Source: Pontiella sulfatireligans | GTDB lineage: Bacteria > Verrucomicrobiota > Kiritimatiellia > Kiritimatiellales > Pontiellaceae | NCBI RefSeq assembly: GCF_900890705.1 | Contig: NZ_CAAHFH010000002.1 | Location: forward strand, 2,613,458-2,677,457 | Reading direction: 5' to 3' | Length of the DNA: 64,000 nucleotides | In this document: positions 33,737 to 44,500 of the stretch, piece by piece | Numbering within the stretch: position 1 is the first letter of the stretch | Layout: every line of letters begins with the position of its first letter | Translations under genes and position numbers: made by a program | Notes under the pieces: generated by a model | Told to the model about the DNA's origin: nothing | Databases searched by the model: none | What the model saw: only the letters and a program-made list of their open reading frames with translations

Positions 33737-35328
33737 GGCGCGACCGCCTCGTCGCTAGAAAAATACCGGGCCAGTTCGGCGTCGGCATGCTGCCCAAAAA
33801 GGATCCGGGCGGCTTCGGGCATTCCGGGGTCGCAGCGAAGCGTTGCGGGATGCTGGGTGAGAGCCAGTCGGGAGCGTCGCCGCAGAAAATCCTCAAGACG
33901 GACGACCAACTCGTATTCTGCCATGTGGTGAAGCTCGGCGCGGGTGTATTGTTCGATGACTATGTTCGCCATGGAGGCATCGTTTCGTATCTTTTCCAGG
34001 CACTTGAAAGCGTCTTTCCCGTAGCGCCGCCAGAGCCGGGCGCGTTGTGCTTCATCGAGTCCAAGTTTTGTGCCCACCGCTTCGAAGCGCTTCTTGTTCT
34101 GTGCGCTCGGTTCGCCGTACCACGGCTTTAAGGACTGGACCAGCGGCACTCCGAAGGATTCTACGATCCCGCTGATTTCTTCGCCTACGTTGATGCAGTC
34201 GGTCAGCTTGCCGCCATAGATGCTGCACATTTTTTTGCTTGGTTGAATGTCGATCTCGTGTTTGCGGGAGAGGGCGGTCCATTCGGCGTTCCCGACGTCG
34301 GCGGTTTTTTTGACCACCAGCGGGCGCACGCCGCACCGCTGCGCAATAACGTCTTTGCGGGCGAGAGGCTTTTCGAGGTTGAGCAGCGCGTTGGCATTGG
34401 CGAGCAGGAATTCGACGTCGTCGGCCGAGGGTTCTGCAACCTCGTTGTCGACGCGGGTGTCGGTGGTGCCAATGCAGGTGCGCTCGCCCATGGGGATCAT
34501 GAAAAAGAGGCGGCCGTCGGACGCGAAGAAGGTCAAGACCCGCTCTGTTTTTGAAAACTGCGGCACGATGATGTGCGCGCCTTTGGAAAAGATATGCTTG
34601 AAGGGGCAGTCGATGCGGAGCATGGCGTTGATTTTGTCGGCGAAGGGGCCGGCGGCGTTGACGAGGGTTTTGGCCATGAGGCGGTGCGCCTGCCCCGTAA
34701 CGTGGTCGCGCAGCGAGCAGTGCCAGAGGCCGTCGTGGAAGTCGGCGGAAACGAGTTCCATGTAGTTGATGGCGCAGCCGCCCGTTTGCAGCACCTTCCG
34801 GATGAAGCCGAAGGCAAAGCGGGTGTCGTTTTCAACAAAGTAGCAGTCGGAATATTCCAAGCCGCCGGCCAGCGCCGCGCCGTCGATCATCGGCGCTTCC
34901 TTGCGGATCGTGGAAACGGAAAGCAGGCGCGGGGGTTTGGTTTGGAAGCGGCCCATGAACCAGTAGAGCAGCGCGCCGAGATAGATCAGGATGCGCGGCT
35001 TGCGGAAGCCTTTGGCGATGCTGGTGTAGAACCGGATTTCGCGTACTTGGCTGGGGTACGACTTCATCAAATGGTTGCGGCTTTTGCACAAGCCCCAAAC
35101 CAATCCGAATTCATAGTTTTCGAGATACTTGATGCCGCCCCATGCCAGGTTGGAGCTTTCCTGCGAGGTGAACGAGCCAAAGTCGGCCTTGTCGATCACC
35201 GTAACCTTGGCGCCTTTGCCCGCCAGCGCGGCGGCCGCGACGGCGCCGTTGATTCCAGCGCCCACCACAAGGCAATCCTGCGTTTCCGCCTTTGCCCGCC
35301 CGATGCACGACGTTCGTAGTGAGTTCAT
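33733..35328 (-). CDS. glpD: FAD-dependent glycerol-3-phosphate dehydrogenase family protein
   Basis: 531 residues. The dinucleotide-binding motif DCLVVGAGINGAVAAAALAG is at the N-terminus, followed by FGSFTSQESSNLAWGGIKYLE, the family's Gly-Ser-rich FAD loop. Further marks are LVNAAGPFADKI, ERTCIGTTDTRVD and CGVRPLVV. This is the GlpD/GlpA layout, with a C-terminal helical domain. It would oxidise glycerol-3-phosphate and pass electrons to quinone. The family is clear; the exact substrate is slightly less so because the sequence is divergent. Start ATG at 35328; GTG two codons upstream is possible. Confidence 0.82.
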   Translation of the reverse strand: MNSLRTSCIGRAKAETQDCLVVGAGINGAVAAAALAGKGAKVTVIDKADFGSFTSQESSNLAWGGIKYLENYEFGLVWGLCKSRNHLMKSYPSQVREIRFYTSIAKGFRKPRILIYLGALLYWFMGRFQTKPPRLLSVSTIRKEAPMIDGAALAGGLEYSDCYFVENDTRFAFGFIRKVLQTGGCAINYMELVSADFHDGLWHCSLRDHVTGQAHRLMAKTLVNAAGPFADKINAMLRIDCPFKHIFSKGAHIIVPQFSKTERVLTFFASDGRLFFMIPMGERTCIGTTDTRVDNEVAEPSADDVEFLLANANALLNLEKPLARKDVIAQRCGVRPLVVKKTADVGNAEWTALSRKHEIDIQPSKKMCSIYGGKLTDCINVGEEISGIVESFGVPLVQSLKPWYGEPSAQNKKRFEAVGTKLGLDEAQRARLWRRYGKDAFKCLEKIRNDASMANIVIEQYTRAELHHMAEYELVVRLEDFLRRRSRLALTQHPATLRCDPGMPEAARILFGQHADAELARYFSSDEAVAP

Positions 35329-35374
35329 TCGCACAGTCTAGCGAATAGATGAAAAAATGATGCGCACATTTTTC

Positions 35375-35400
35375 GAACTTTTTGCAAAGATAGTCGTGTC
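35375..35400 (+). promoter_or_regulatory. Candidate ECF-type promoter before the sigma factor gene
   Basis: GAAC (35375-35378) followed after 16 bases by CGTGTC (35395-35400) fits the general ECF pattern GAAC-N16-CGTC and lies 40-65 bases before the ECF sigma gene, which would make it self-activating. A direct repeat CGACAGACG (35400-35408 and 35418-35426) overlaps the expected transcription start and could bind a regulator. It is a match by eye only. Confidence 0.4.
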
Positions 35401-35439
35401 GACAGACGTATCACCACCGACAGACGAACTGGATGGACG

Positions 35440-35988
35440 ATGATTGAAACAAAAAATCAAGAATCAGGGGGCGATCACCCGGATCCGGGAGTCTTGAGTT
35501 TGGAGGGTGTTATGGAAACCTACCAGTCCGCTTTGCTGCGCTACGCCACCCGCGTGCTGAACAGCCGGGACGCCGCTCAGGACGTCGTGCAGGAGGCCTT
35601 CATCCGGCTTCACGCCAACTGGGATGCCGTGACCGCGCGCGGTACGGACCTCAAGGGTTGGCTCTTCCGCACCACGCACAATGCGTCGGTCGACCACATC
35701 CGCAAGGAGTCGCGCCACCGCCTGCTGCACCTGCGCCAGTCGTGGGAGGCCGAATGCTTTGTGGCCGATCCGCTCCCCAGCGACGAGCGCCACGCGCTCG
35801 TGCTCCAGCATCTCAATGTGCTTAAACCGAAAGAACGCGAGGTGCTCGTGCTCCGGCTTCACGAAGAGATGTCCTACAAGGAGATCGCCGCCGTCCTCCA
35901 GCGCTCCGAGGGCTACGTCGGAACCCTCATTCATAACGCAACCAAGAAGCTGACCCAAAGCCTGCGCCAAGCGGGGGTGGTGTCATGA
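35440..35988 (+). CDS. ECF RNA polymerase sigma factor
   Basis: 182 residues. Region 2 (about 28-90) includes LLRYATRVLNSRDAAQDVVQ, EAFIRLHANWD and the DNA-melting part GWLFRTTHNASVDHIRKESR. Region 4 (about 125-175) is a helix-turn-helix: LKPKEREVLVLRLHEEMSYK, EIAAVLQRSEGYVGTLIHNA. It directs polymerase to ECF promoters, probably including its own at 35375. The stop overlaps the start of the anti-sigma/VWA gene by four bases (ATGA), the usual arrangement for a sigma/anti-sigma pair. The start at 35440 has GGATGGACG just upstream. Confidence 0.93.
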   Translation: MIETKNQESGGDHPDPGVLSLEGVMETYQSALLRYATRVLNSRDAAQDVVQEAFIRLHANWDAVTARGTDLKGWLFRTTHNASVDHIRKESRHRLLHLRQSWEAECFVADPLPSDERHALVLQHLNVLKPKEREVLVLRLHEEMSYKEIAAVLQRSEGYVGTLIHNATKKLTQSLRQAGVVS

Positions 35989-38528
35989 AAAAATGCACCT
36001 CATTTGAAAAGAAACTAACGGCCTATCAGCACGGCGAGCTCGCCGACCGCGATTCCCAAACCTTGGAAGCGCATTTGGACGGCTGTGCCGCCTGCCGCGC
36101 CGCGCTGGAAGCGCAGCGCTCCGCCCTCGCACTTTTGGGCGCTACGCTCGAAGCCGTTCCCGCGCCGGAGTGGCTGGTTGCGCGACCGCCGGCGCACCAA
36201 CGCAAGCGCCGTCCGCTAAACGCCTTTGAACGGATCTGGTATAGCGCGCAGCTCAGGGCGATGCTAGCCACCTGCGCGATATTCGTCTTCCTCGTTTCTC
36301 TCTCAGGCACGCTGGTTGTATTTACGGCTGTGAACAAAGAGGAGAAGTGTTTTAGTCCGCCGAAGCCTATTGAACGACCGAAAATGACGCTGAAAAAGCC
36401 GAGGGTAAAGGTTCCGAAGTCGGCGAAGCCGAAGCCGAAGTCGACCACGCGCATCGTTACCAAGGTCAAGCGTGCGAACATGCCCGACATCCAGCTGCCG
36501 GAAATGGCGGCGGCAAGCGATGGTCTCTCCGGCGGCGTCGGGGGCTTCGATATAATGCCCGAGCTGGAGTCGGTGTCGTTGTTTGGCAGCGCTATGGAAG
36601 TTGCCGACGCGCCGGCGGAGGTTCTTTCTCGTGTGAGTGCCGTCGATGACTACTCGTTCATGGATCAGGACGGCGAGAGTCCGAAAATCGCGATGAAAAA
36701 ACTTAGGGTTCCGGTAAATGTTAAAAAATCCCCAGCAATGGCAAAGCCAAAGCTCCGCAAGCGAGTCGTGGCAAAGGGGACTTCAGGGATAACCGTGCCC
36801 GATATAGAGATGCCTGCCGTCGCCGGGATAAAGGGCGGACTCGGTTATCTGGATGACTCAAGCGCCGTGGCGCGTTTTGGTTTTAGCCTCCCGCAGGACG
36901 CTTTGTTTGGCGATGATGGTGTTGCGGCGGACTCTCTTTCTTGGGCGGCCCCAGCGCCGCCCCCCGCTAAATCTGATGCAATCGCGTTGACGGATGATTT
37001 CCGTTGGATGGACGAGCAGGCCAAGGAAGAAAAAGCATTGGCGGGAACCGAGGTGGTCTCGCCCAGTCCCATGATTGAGTACAACGTGAACGTGGAAAGC
37101 GAACCGCTTCCCGAACCGGTTCTGTTGCGGGAGCTCGAGGCCGACAAGGATGTGCCGGCCGAACGCGGCCGGAAGTTTGAATCCGCCGTATTCAACCCCT
37201 ACACGCTGGCGTTGGAAAATGCCTTTTCAACATTTTCGATCGATGTGGATACGGCGTCGTACGGGCTGGCCCGCAATCGGCTGCTGGGCGGCGGGCTGCC
37301 GGATCCCGAGCAGGTGCGCACGGAGGAGTTCATTAACAGCTTCGACTATGACTACCGTCCGCCGGCCGGCCGGCAGACGTTTGCGGTGCATCGCGAGATG
37401 GCGCCGTCGCCGTTCCGGATGGGGATGGATGTGCTGAAGATCGGGATCAAGGGGCGGCGCATCGGGCGCGACGATCATCGCGGCGCGGTGCTGACGCTGG
37501 TGATCGATACGTCGGGGTCGATGGCGACGCCGGAACGCCTGGGTTTGGTGAAGGAATCGCTGGCCTTGATGATCGACCAGTTGAATCCGGGGGACAAAGT
37601 GGCGATTGTCCAGTTTGGCGGCGAGGCGCGGCTGGTGCTGGAGCATACCCCCGCGAGCGAAAAGGCGGCGCTGCTGGAAGCCATCAACGCGCTGCAACCG
37701 GGCGGCCCGACGCAGTTCGACAAGGGATTGGAGCTGGGCTATCAACTCGCGATAACCGGCTTCCGCGCCGGCGACTCGAACCGCATCATGATTCTTTCCG
37801 ACGGCGTGGCCAATCTGGGCGAGCTGGATCCGGAGGCGATTCTGGATCAGGTGGCGGAACAGCGGAAGAAGGGCATTTATCTGTCGGTGCTTGGATTCGG
37901 CGCCGGTTCCTACGACGACGACCTGCTGGAGCGGTTGGCCAATAAGGGCGACGGCATGTATGCCTATATCGACACGCTCAACGAAGCCCGCCATCTGCTG
38001 GTCGACCAGCTGGCGGCCACGCTGCATGTGATTGCCAGCGATGTGAAGATCCAGGTTGAATTCAATCCGGCGCGCGTGCTGCGCTATCGCCAGCTAGGCT
38101 ACGAAAACCGCCAGCTCACCAAGGAGCAGTTCCGCGACGATACGGTGGACGCCGGCGAGGTGGGTTCGGGGCAGTCGGTCACGGCGTTGTACGATATAGA
38201 GTTGAAGCCCGGCGGTCCGCCGGCCGAGCCGATCGCCACGGTGTATGTGCGCTATCGGCGGGCGGACAACGGGGCGGTCGAGGAAATCAACAGCCGGGTG
38301 TCGGACAATGTGCGCGTCCAGCGCTTTGAGGATGCGGATCCACGCTTCCAGCTGGCGGTGTGCACGGCGGAGTTTGCCGAGCATTTGCGCCGCAGTCCGT
38401 ATGCGGAAGGAACCGGCATGAAGGATATTGCAGGACGCCTGCAATCGGTGGCGCTCGAGCTGGATCTTGACGAACAAGTGCAGGAGCTGGTGCGGCTGAT
38501 TTCGATTACGGATGGGTTGGAACGCTAA
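35985..38528 (+). CDS. Membrane anti-sigma factor fused to a von Willebrand A domain (YfbK-like)
   Basis: 847 residues. Residues 1-50 form a zinc anti-sigma domain: H30-x3-C34-x2-C37 (HLDGCAAC), with H16 upstream. One membrane helix spans about 93-115. The outer part begins with Lys/Pro-rich segments that occur twice (about 137-188 and 237-288, each ending PDI(Q/E)(L/M)P...G(L/V)G). From about 400 onward it is YfbK-like: FSTFSIDVDTASYGLARNRL, a VWA domain with an intact metal site (DTSGS at 508-512, a Thr in GGPTQFD, and LSDG), and a C-terminal domain ending QELVRLISITDGLER. It probably holds the sigma factor at the membrane and senses an external protein ligand through the VWA domain. The signal and release protease are unknown. 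Confidence 0.88.
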   Translation: MKKCTSFEKKLTAYQHGELADRDSQTLEAHLDGCAACRAALEAQRSALALLGATLEAVPAPEWLVARPPAHQRKRRPLNAFERIWYSAQLRAMLATCAIFVFLVSLSGTLVVFTAVNKEEKCFSPPKPIERPKMTLKKPRVKVPKSAKPKPKSTTRIVTKVKRANMPDIQLPEMAAASDGLSGGVGGFDIMPELESVSLFGSAMEVADAPAEVLSRVSAVDDYSFMDQDGESPKIAMKKLRVPVNVKKSPAMAKPKLRKRVVAKGTSGITVPDIEMPAVAGIKGGLGYLDDSSAVARFGFSLPQDALFGDDGVAADSLSWAAPAPPPAKSDAIALTDDFRWMDEQAKEEKALAGTEVVSPSPMIEYNVNVESEPLPEPVLLRELEADKDVPAERGRKFESAVFNPYTLALENAFSTFSIDVDTASYGLARNRLLGGGLPDPEQVRTEEFINSFDYDYRPPAGRQTFAVHREMAPSPFRMGMDVLKIGIKGRRIGRDDHRGAVLTLVIDTSGSMATPERLGLVKESLALMIDQLNPGDKVAIVQFGGEARLVLEHTPASEKAALLEAINALQPGGPTQFDKGLELGYQLAITGFRAGDSNRIMILSDGVANLGELDPEAILDQVAEQRKKGIYLSVLGFGAGSYDDDLLERLANKGDGMYAYIDTLNEARHLLVDQLAATLHVIASDVKIQVEFNPARVLRYRQLGYENRQLTKEQFRDDTVDAGEVGSGQSVTALYDIELKPGGPPAEPIATVYVRYRRADNGAVEEINSRVSDNVRVQRFEDADPRFQLAVCTAEFAEHLRRSPYAEGTGMKDIAGRLQSVALELDLDEQVQELVRLISITDGLER

Positions 38529-38546
38529 GGGCAACAGGAGGGTTTT

Positions 38547-41500
38547 ATGATGAAACGCGCGTGGATGGTTTTAATGGGTTGCTTGCTGGCGGGCTGGGCC
38601 GGCGCCGAGGTGTTGATCAGGCAAGTTGATCTGACGGGAAGTATTTCGACGGAGGAGCTGGCGCTCACGATGGAGTTTGAAGCGGATGTGCAGGAGGTTC
38701 CTGCGCGACTGAAGGTGCTGGAGGGCGCGGCGGTCCCGACGGGAATGAAGCTGCCTCGCGGTGCGGAAATGATCAAGGAAGACGGCGTCTACTACATCGA
38801 TTTCACCAAGAAGGGGGAACAGGACGTCGCGATTGAATTTGAAGCCAAGGTGGTGGTGAAGGGACAGCAGCGCGGCGCGGCGTTCGGTATTCCGTCGGCC
38901 ACGATCCGGCAGATCACGTTGCAGACTGAACAGGAGGGCTACAAGGTTGAGGTGGTGGATGCGCCTCGCACGCAGAAACTCGATGCAACGCGGATTCAAG
39001 CATTCCTCCCCGGCTCGGGCGTAGTGCGGATTCTCTGGAGCCCGGAGCTGGAAAAGCTTTCCGGCGAACTGGTGGCTTCGTGCGACAGCATCTTGGTTGG
39101 ATCGGCCAAGGTGGGTGCGCTGCAGCTGCAGGGGCAATTCCTTTATACCATCCCGCAGGGCCGCATGAAGGACATCTCGATGAAGCTGCCGGCCGGGTTG
39201 AACATTATTCAGGTAACGGGTGCCGATCTGCTTTCGTGGAATGTGCGGGAGCAGGACGGGGCGCGGCAGTTGTTCGTTGAACTGAGCCGGCCGCATGAAA
39301 AGAGCTACGTACTGACGGTCCAGGCGGAACAGTCGCTGCCGGAGTTTCCTTGTTCGTTTGTTTTTCCGGTGGTTGAGCCGCAGGGCGTCATCCGCGCCAA
39401 CGGCGTGGTGCTGGTGGGGACGGACAGCACCATCAAGCTGCTCGTCGACGAGCTTGGCGGCGTGACGCAGGTTGAGCCGGATGCGGTCAATTGGGGAGCG
39501 CTGACCCGCCCGAAGCGCGGGCTCTATGCCTATATGTTCGCCAACATGCCGTTCAGCATGAAGCTTTCGGCCGACAATATCGTGACATCGCTCCATGCTC
39601 AGGATCAGCTGGTGCTGGCGCTGAGCGAAAACGACGCGTCGCTGGAAGCCAAGGTCGATCTTGAAGTCCGCGATGCGCCGACCCGCGAGGTGGAGCTGGA
39701 GGTTTCCTCGGATTGGACCGTGACCGGGGTGACCGGCCAGAACGTGGCGGACTATGATGTGCGCGACCGCGATGGCTCCCGCTGGATCAAGGTCTATTTC
39801 AGGCAGGCGGTGGACAGCCGCGCGCTGCTGCAGGTGCGGTTGGAAAAAACCTTGCCGGAAGATTCCTCCGGCTTCCCGATGCCGTTGTTCAAGGTGGCCG
39901 ACGCCAAGTCGGAACGGGGGTTCATCGTGCTGCGGGGTGAAACGGGAACGCGGCTGGAGGGTTCAAAGCTTGAGGGCCTGCGAGAGGTGAACACGGGATC
40001 GCTGCCGGTCAAGATTTCCGACGCGCGGCAGGCCTTCCGTTTCAAGCGTCCGGATTGGAGCGGGCGGGTGGATGTGCGCCAGGAGCTCGCTTCGATTCAT
40101 GCCGAATCGTTCCAGCTGGTTTCGCTGGGCGAAAGCGGCGTATTCGGCAGCAGCCTGATCACCTACAATGTGGCCAATGCACCGACGCGCAGTTTCGAAA
40201 TCAAGATCCCGGCTTTCTACCGCAACGTCGAGGTTCATGGCCGCGATATCCGCAACTGGACCCAGGACGGCGAGCGCTGGACGGTCCATTTGCAGCAAAA
40301 GGTGATTGGCGACTATACGTTGCTGATCACGTACGACCATCCTGCCAAGTATCAGGGCGAAGAACAGCTTTCGGTCGGCGGTGTCCAGGCCTTGGATGTC
40401 GAAAACGAAACCGGCTATATCGCTTTGGCGGGAGCGGCCAATTTGTCGCTGGCCGAAGAGCTTGGATTTTCTCCGACGATCCTGCCGATTGATGTGGACG
40501 AGATTCCGGAGGAGTATGCGCTTCTGGTGAACGACACGATCATGCACGCCTACAAATACGTGGCCGCGCCGCACGAGGCGCAGGTGCGCATCAAGCGCTT
40601 TGCCACCCAGCAGCTGCTGACCCAGGTGGCGGACCACATCACGCTTAACACCACCATCAGCAAGGATGGCGAGGCCGTGACGGTTGCCGTGTACCACGTG
40701 AAGAACACGGATCAGCAATACCTGCCGATCCGGTTGCCTGAACAGGCGGCGCTGTGGACGGTGAAGGTGAATGGAAGCAAGATCCAGGTGCTCGACCAGG
40801 GCGACGGACAGGTGCTGGTTCCGGTCGAACGCCGTCGCGATCCCAACGTGCCGCTGAAGATCGAGGTCACCTACGCCGAGCAGCTTAAGGAACCGGGCAT
40901 GGTTGCCCGGATGAAGTTCCATTCGCCCGAGGTGGATACGCAGTCCGTGTTTGCCCATTGGACGTTCACGCTGCCCGACGGAAAGCGCCTGATCGCCGCC
41001 AAGGGGAACATGGAGGTTCCGGTCGAACTTTCAAGACGCCGGGCGGGATGGGGAAATCTGATGGCGGGTCTGGATCCGTCCACGCTGCTGTTCTGGCTGG
41101 CCATGGGTGTCGCCCTTGGGCTTAGCCTGTTTTTGCTGGGCCGGAGCAGAGGGGGCGGCCACTCCTTTTCTTTAGGGATCAGCATGCTGGTGCTTTGTTC
41201 GCTTGGCGCGGCGCTGGTGGTGGGGGCGATGCTGGCGGGCGCCTCCTTTACGCTGGCGAGCCCCGCGGGATATGTTCCAACGGAATGGGCGTTCAGCAAG
41301 GCCGTATCGGGTTCCGATGGCGGACTGCTGGTTCGGCTGACGCTCGTGAACGCCTATTTCGAACCGGCCAGAAATCTGGTCTACCTGCTGGTGGGGCTGG
41401 CGCCCTTGGCCTGGATGCTGCTGTCCGGCAACCGCCGGTTCATGCTCGTTGCCCTGGCCGTGCTGGCCGGGTTCTATTCCTTCAATCCCTATCTGGCCTG

Positions 41501-44500
41501 GGTGACCCTGTCGCTGCCTCTCCTGCTCGTTTTTTACGCATGCTTCATGGCGGGACATCGCAAGGGGACGGATCAGCGCATGCTCCGGGATGCCCGTAAA
41601 AAAATAATATTCCAGCACCAGCCCACCGCTCCGGCCAACGGCAAGGAGGGCGCCGCGAAGGTCCAGCTTTTGGGATTTATGCTGACGATGCTGGCGGTGG
41701 CGGCCGGATGCGCATCGGTGCTCCCGGCCACGGACAATCCCGTCCAGGCGGAGGGGATTAATCTTCAGATCACCGTGCCTGAATTCGAGACGGAAACCCG
41801 GGTGAATGTCGGCGTGCACATGGAGATGAAGCTCAAGGCGAAAAAGGGCGATGAGCTGCGGCTCATGGCGCCCGAGTTTATCCTGAAGGACTACGATTTG
41901 TCGTCGCGACACCTGAGCGTGGTTGCGACCGAGGATGGAAGCTTGCTTCGCATCGACCGGGACGGGGACTACGAGGTGTCGATCGATTACCTGGCAACGG
42001 CCGGGTATGCCGAGGGCGAATGGGCGGCGCAGCTGTGGATTCCGGATGCGCTTCAAAATTCGGCGACGGTACAGCTGCCCGTGGAGGGATGGAACCTGGA
42101 TTCGGCTCAAGCCATCCGCATCCGGCAGGACGGCACGACGGCGGACGTATTGTTCAGCAACAGCAAACGCTATTGCACGTTGCGGTGGAAGCCTGAAGAA
42201 CGAAAGACCGACCTCGAACTGGCGCGCTTCTTCTGCGATGTCAACACGCTGGCCGATTTCCGGCCGGGGATGGTCGGCCTGCGGCACGATGTGCGGTTCA
42301 ACATTGCCCAGGGCGAAATCCAAAATCTCCAGTTCGATGTCCCGGCCGGCATGAGCATTACCGAAGTCCACGGCAAGGGGATCAATACGTGGCGGTACGA
42401 CCCGGAATCCGGTTTGCTGGAAGTGGTGCTTTCGGCCCCGGCGACGGAAGCCTATGCCATGCGCATCGGCGCCCAGATCGCCCGCGAAAAACTGCCGTAC
42501 CAAACCACCGTGAAAGGCATCGCGGTCAGGAACGCGGTGATGCAGCGCGGGGTGGTCGCCTTGGCCGCGTCCGATTCCGTGCAGATCGATATCGCCTCGG
42601 TCGAGGCGTTGAGCGGCATCAATATCGGGGATGCCGCCCGTCTGATGGAAGGGTCCAGCGAGGCATCCATCAAGCGGGCCTTCCGCTACAACCAGATGCC
42701 GTTCGCCGCCGAGGTTGCCGCCGAGCAGGTTTTGCCGGAACTGCGGCTCTTGGAAGAAACCGCGATGGATATTGCGACTGAACAGATCCGGCTCTCCACC
42801 CGGCTGAACGTGACCGTCAGCAAGTCGGGCATCTTTTCGCTGCGGATTAAAATTCCGGAAGGGTTCGATGTCGATTCGCTCAGCGGCGACGCGGTCAGCC
42901 ATTGGGACGAGGTGAACACCGGAACGCGCGAGGTGGTGGTCAACTTTGCGCGGCAGATCACCGGTACGATTCCGCTGAATCTGGTGCTCAGCCGGTCCGG
43001 CCGCGATCTCGAACCCGACTTCACGATGCCGCGCATTCAGGTTGACGGGGTGTTGAAGCACACCGGAACGGTCGTGGTTACGGTCGAGCGCGGCATACGC
43101 GTTACGCCGTCGGCTCGGGACGGGGTCAGCGAGATCAGTCCGCGCGAACTCGGCATCCGGCAGGAAGGCAGCTTGGCCTATCGCCTGCTCCGCCCCGATT
43201 GGAAGATCGGTCTCCACTCCGAAGTGATGGAACCGACGGTTAAGGCCGAGATTCTGCAGCGCGTGGCGCTTTCGGAGGGCATGCTGAAGTACCGCTGCTA
43301 CCTTCAGTACGACATCGAGCACGCCGGCGTGAAAGCATTCCGGCTGCAGCCGCCCCGGCCGGAGATTGCCCTGGTTGTTTCCGGACGCAATATTTCGCGG
43401 GTGCGGAAGATCGACGACGAAAACGGAATATGGGAAGTCGAGCTGCACGGCAAGGTGGAAGACCGCTACGGAATGGAAGTGGCCTACCAGATTCCGTTTG
43501 CGCACGATAATTCCGAACTGGTCATCCGTCCGCTGAAAACCATCGGCACGGAGAGCCAGAAGGGGTATGCCGCTGTGTTTTCGGGCGGCCGCCTCCAGAT
43601 TACTCCATCGGCCGTTCCCGAGTTTCTCCGAACGGAAGATGCCCGCAGTATTCCGCGCCGCTTCGGTGCCGGCGACCTTTCCGATGCCGTGTTGTGCTAC
43701 CGTGTCACCGAAAGCGATTTTGTGCTGAAACTGAACGTTGTGCGCCACAATGCCGCCGATGTGCTGCCGGCCCAGGTGCGGTCCGTGCAAATCGACTCGG
43801 TCATTACCGAGGACGACCAATCGCTGAACAACATGACCATGGTTCTTGAGCCCGGGTCGCTTCGGTTCCTGGAAATGCGGCTGCCGGAAGGATCGGAAAT
43901 CTGGTCGGTCTTCGTCAATGAAACCGCGGTTCGCCCCCTGGTGGAAGACGGGCTGTACCTCATCCCGATCGAACCCGGAGCGGACTTGTCGGCAACGGTC
44001 GAAGCCATGTATGCCCAAACTAGCCGGAAGGATGTATTCGGTAAAAAGCACTCCTTCTCCGGACCACAATTCAAACTTCCGCTGTCCGATGTGCGCTGGA
44101 CGTTCTACGCGCCCGATGGATACCGCTATTCCCGCTTCGACGGGACGATGCAGCACCTGCGCTTGTCCCGCAGCGGATCGTATTCCGGCGAGTTCGATGA
44201 AGTCCAGTACGGCAGCTACAACTCCGAAAACTCCCTGCGGTTTGGCGAAAGCGCCAAGGAGAATATCGAGACGGGCAATGCGTTGATGCAGAGTGGCGAT
44301 CAGCGCAATGCACGCAAGGCCTTCCAAAAGGCCATCTCCTTCTCTCAGGGCCAGCAGGCCTTGAACGAGGATGCCCGTGTGCAGTACCGGAATCTGGTCC
44401 GGCAGCAGGGCGTGGTCGGGCTGGTCAACCGGCGCAACCAGCTGAAGCAAACGCTGAACCAGGTCGATGGGGATGCCGCAGGAGCGTTCGCCAACGAGCA

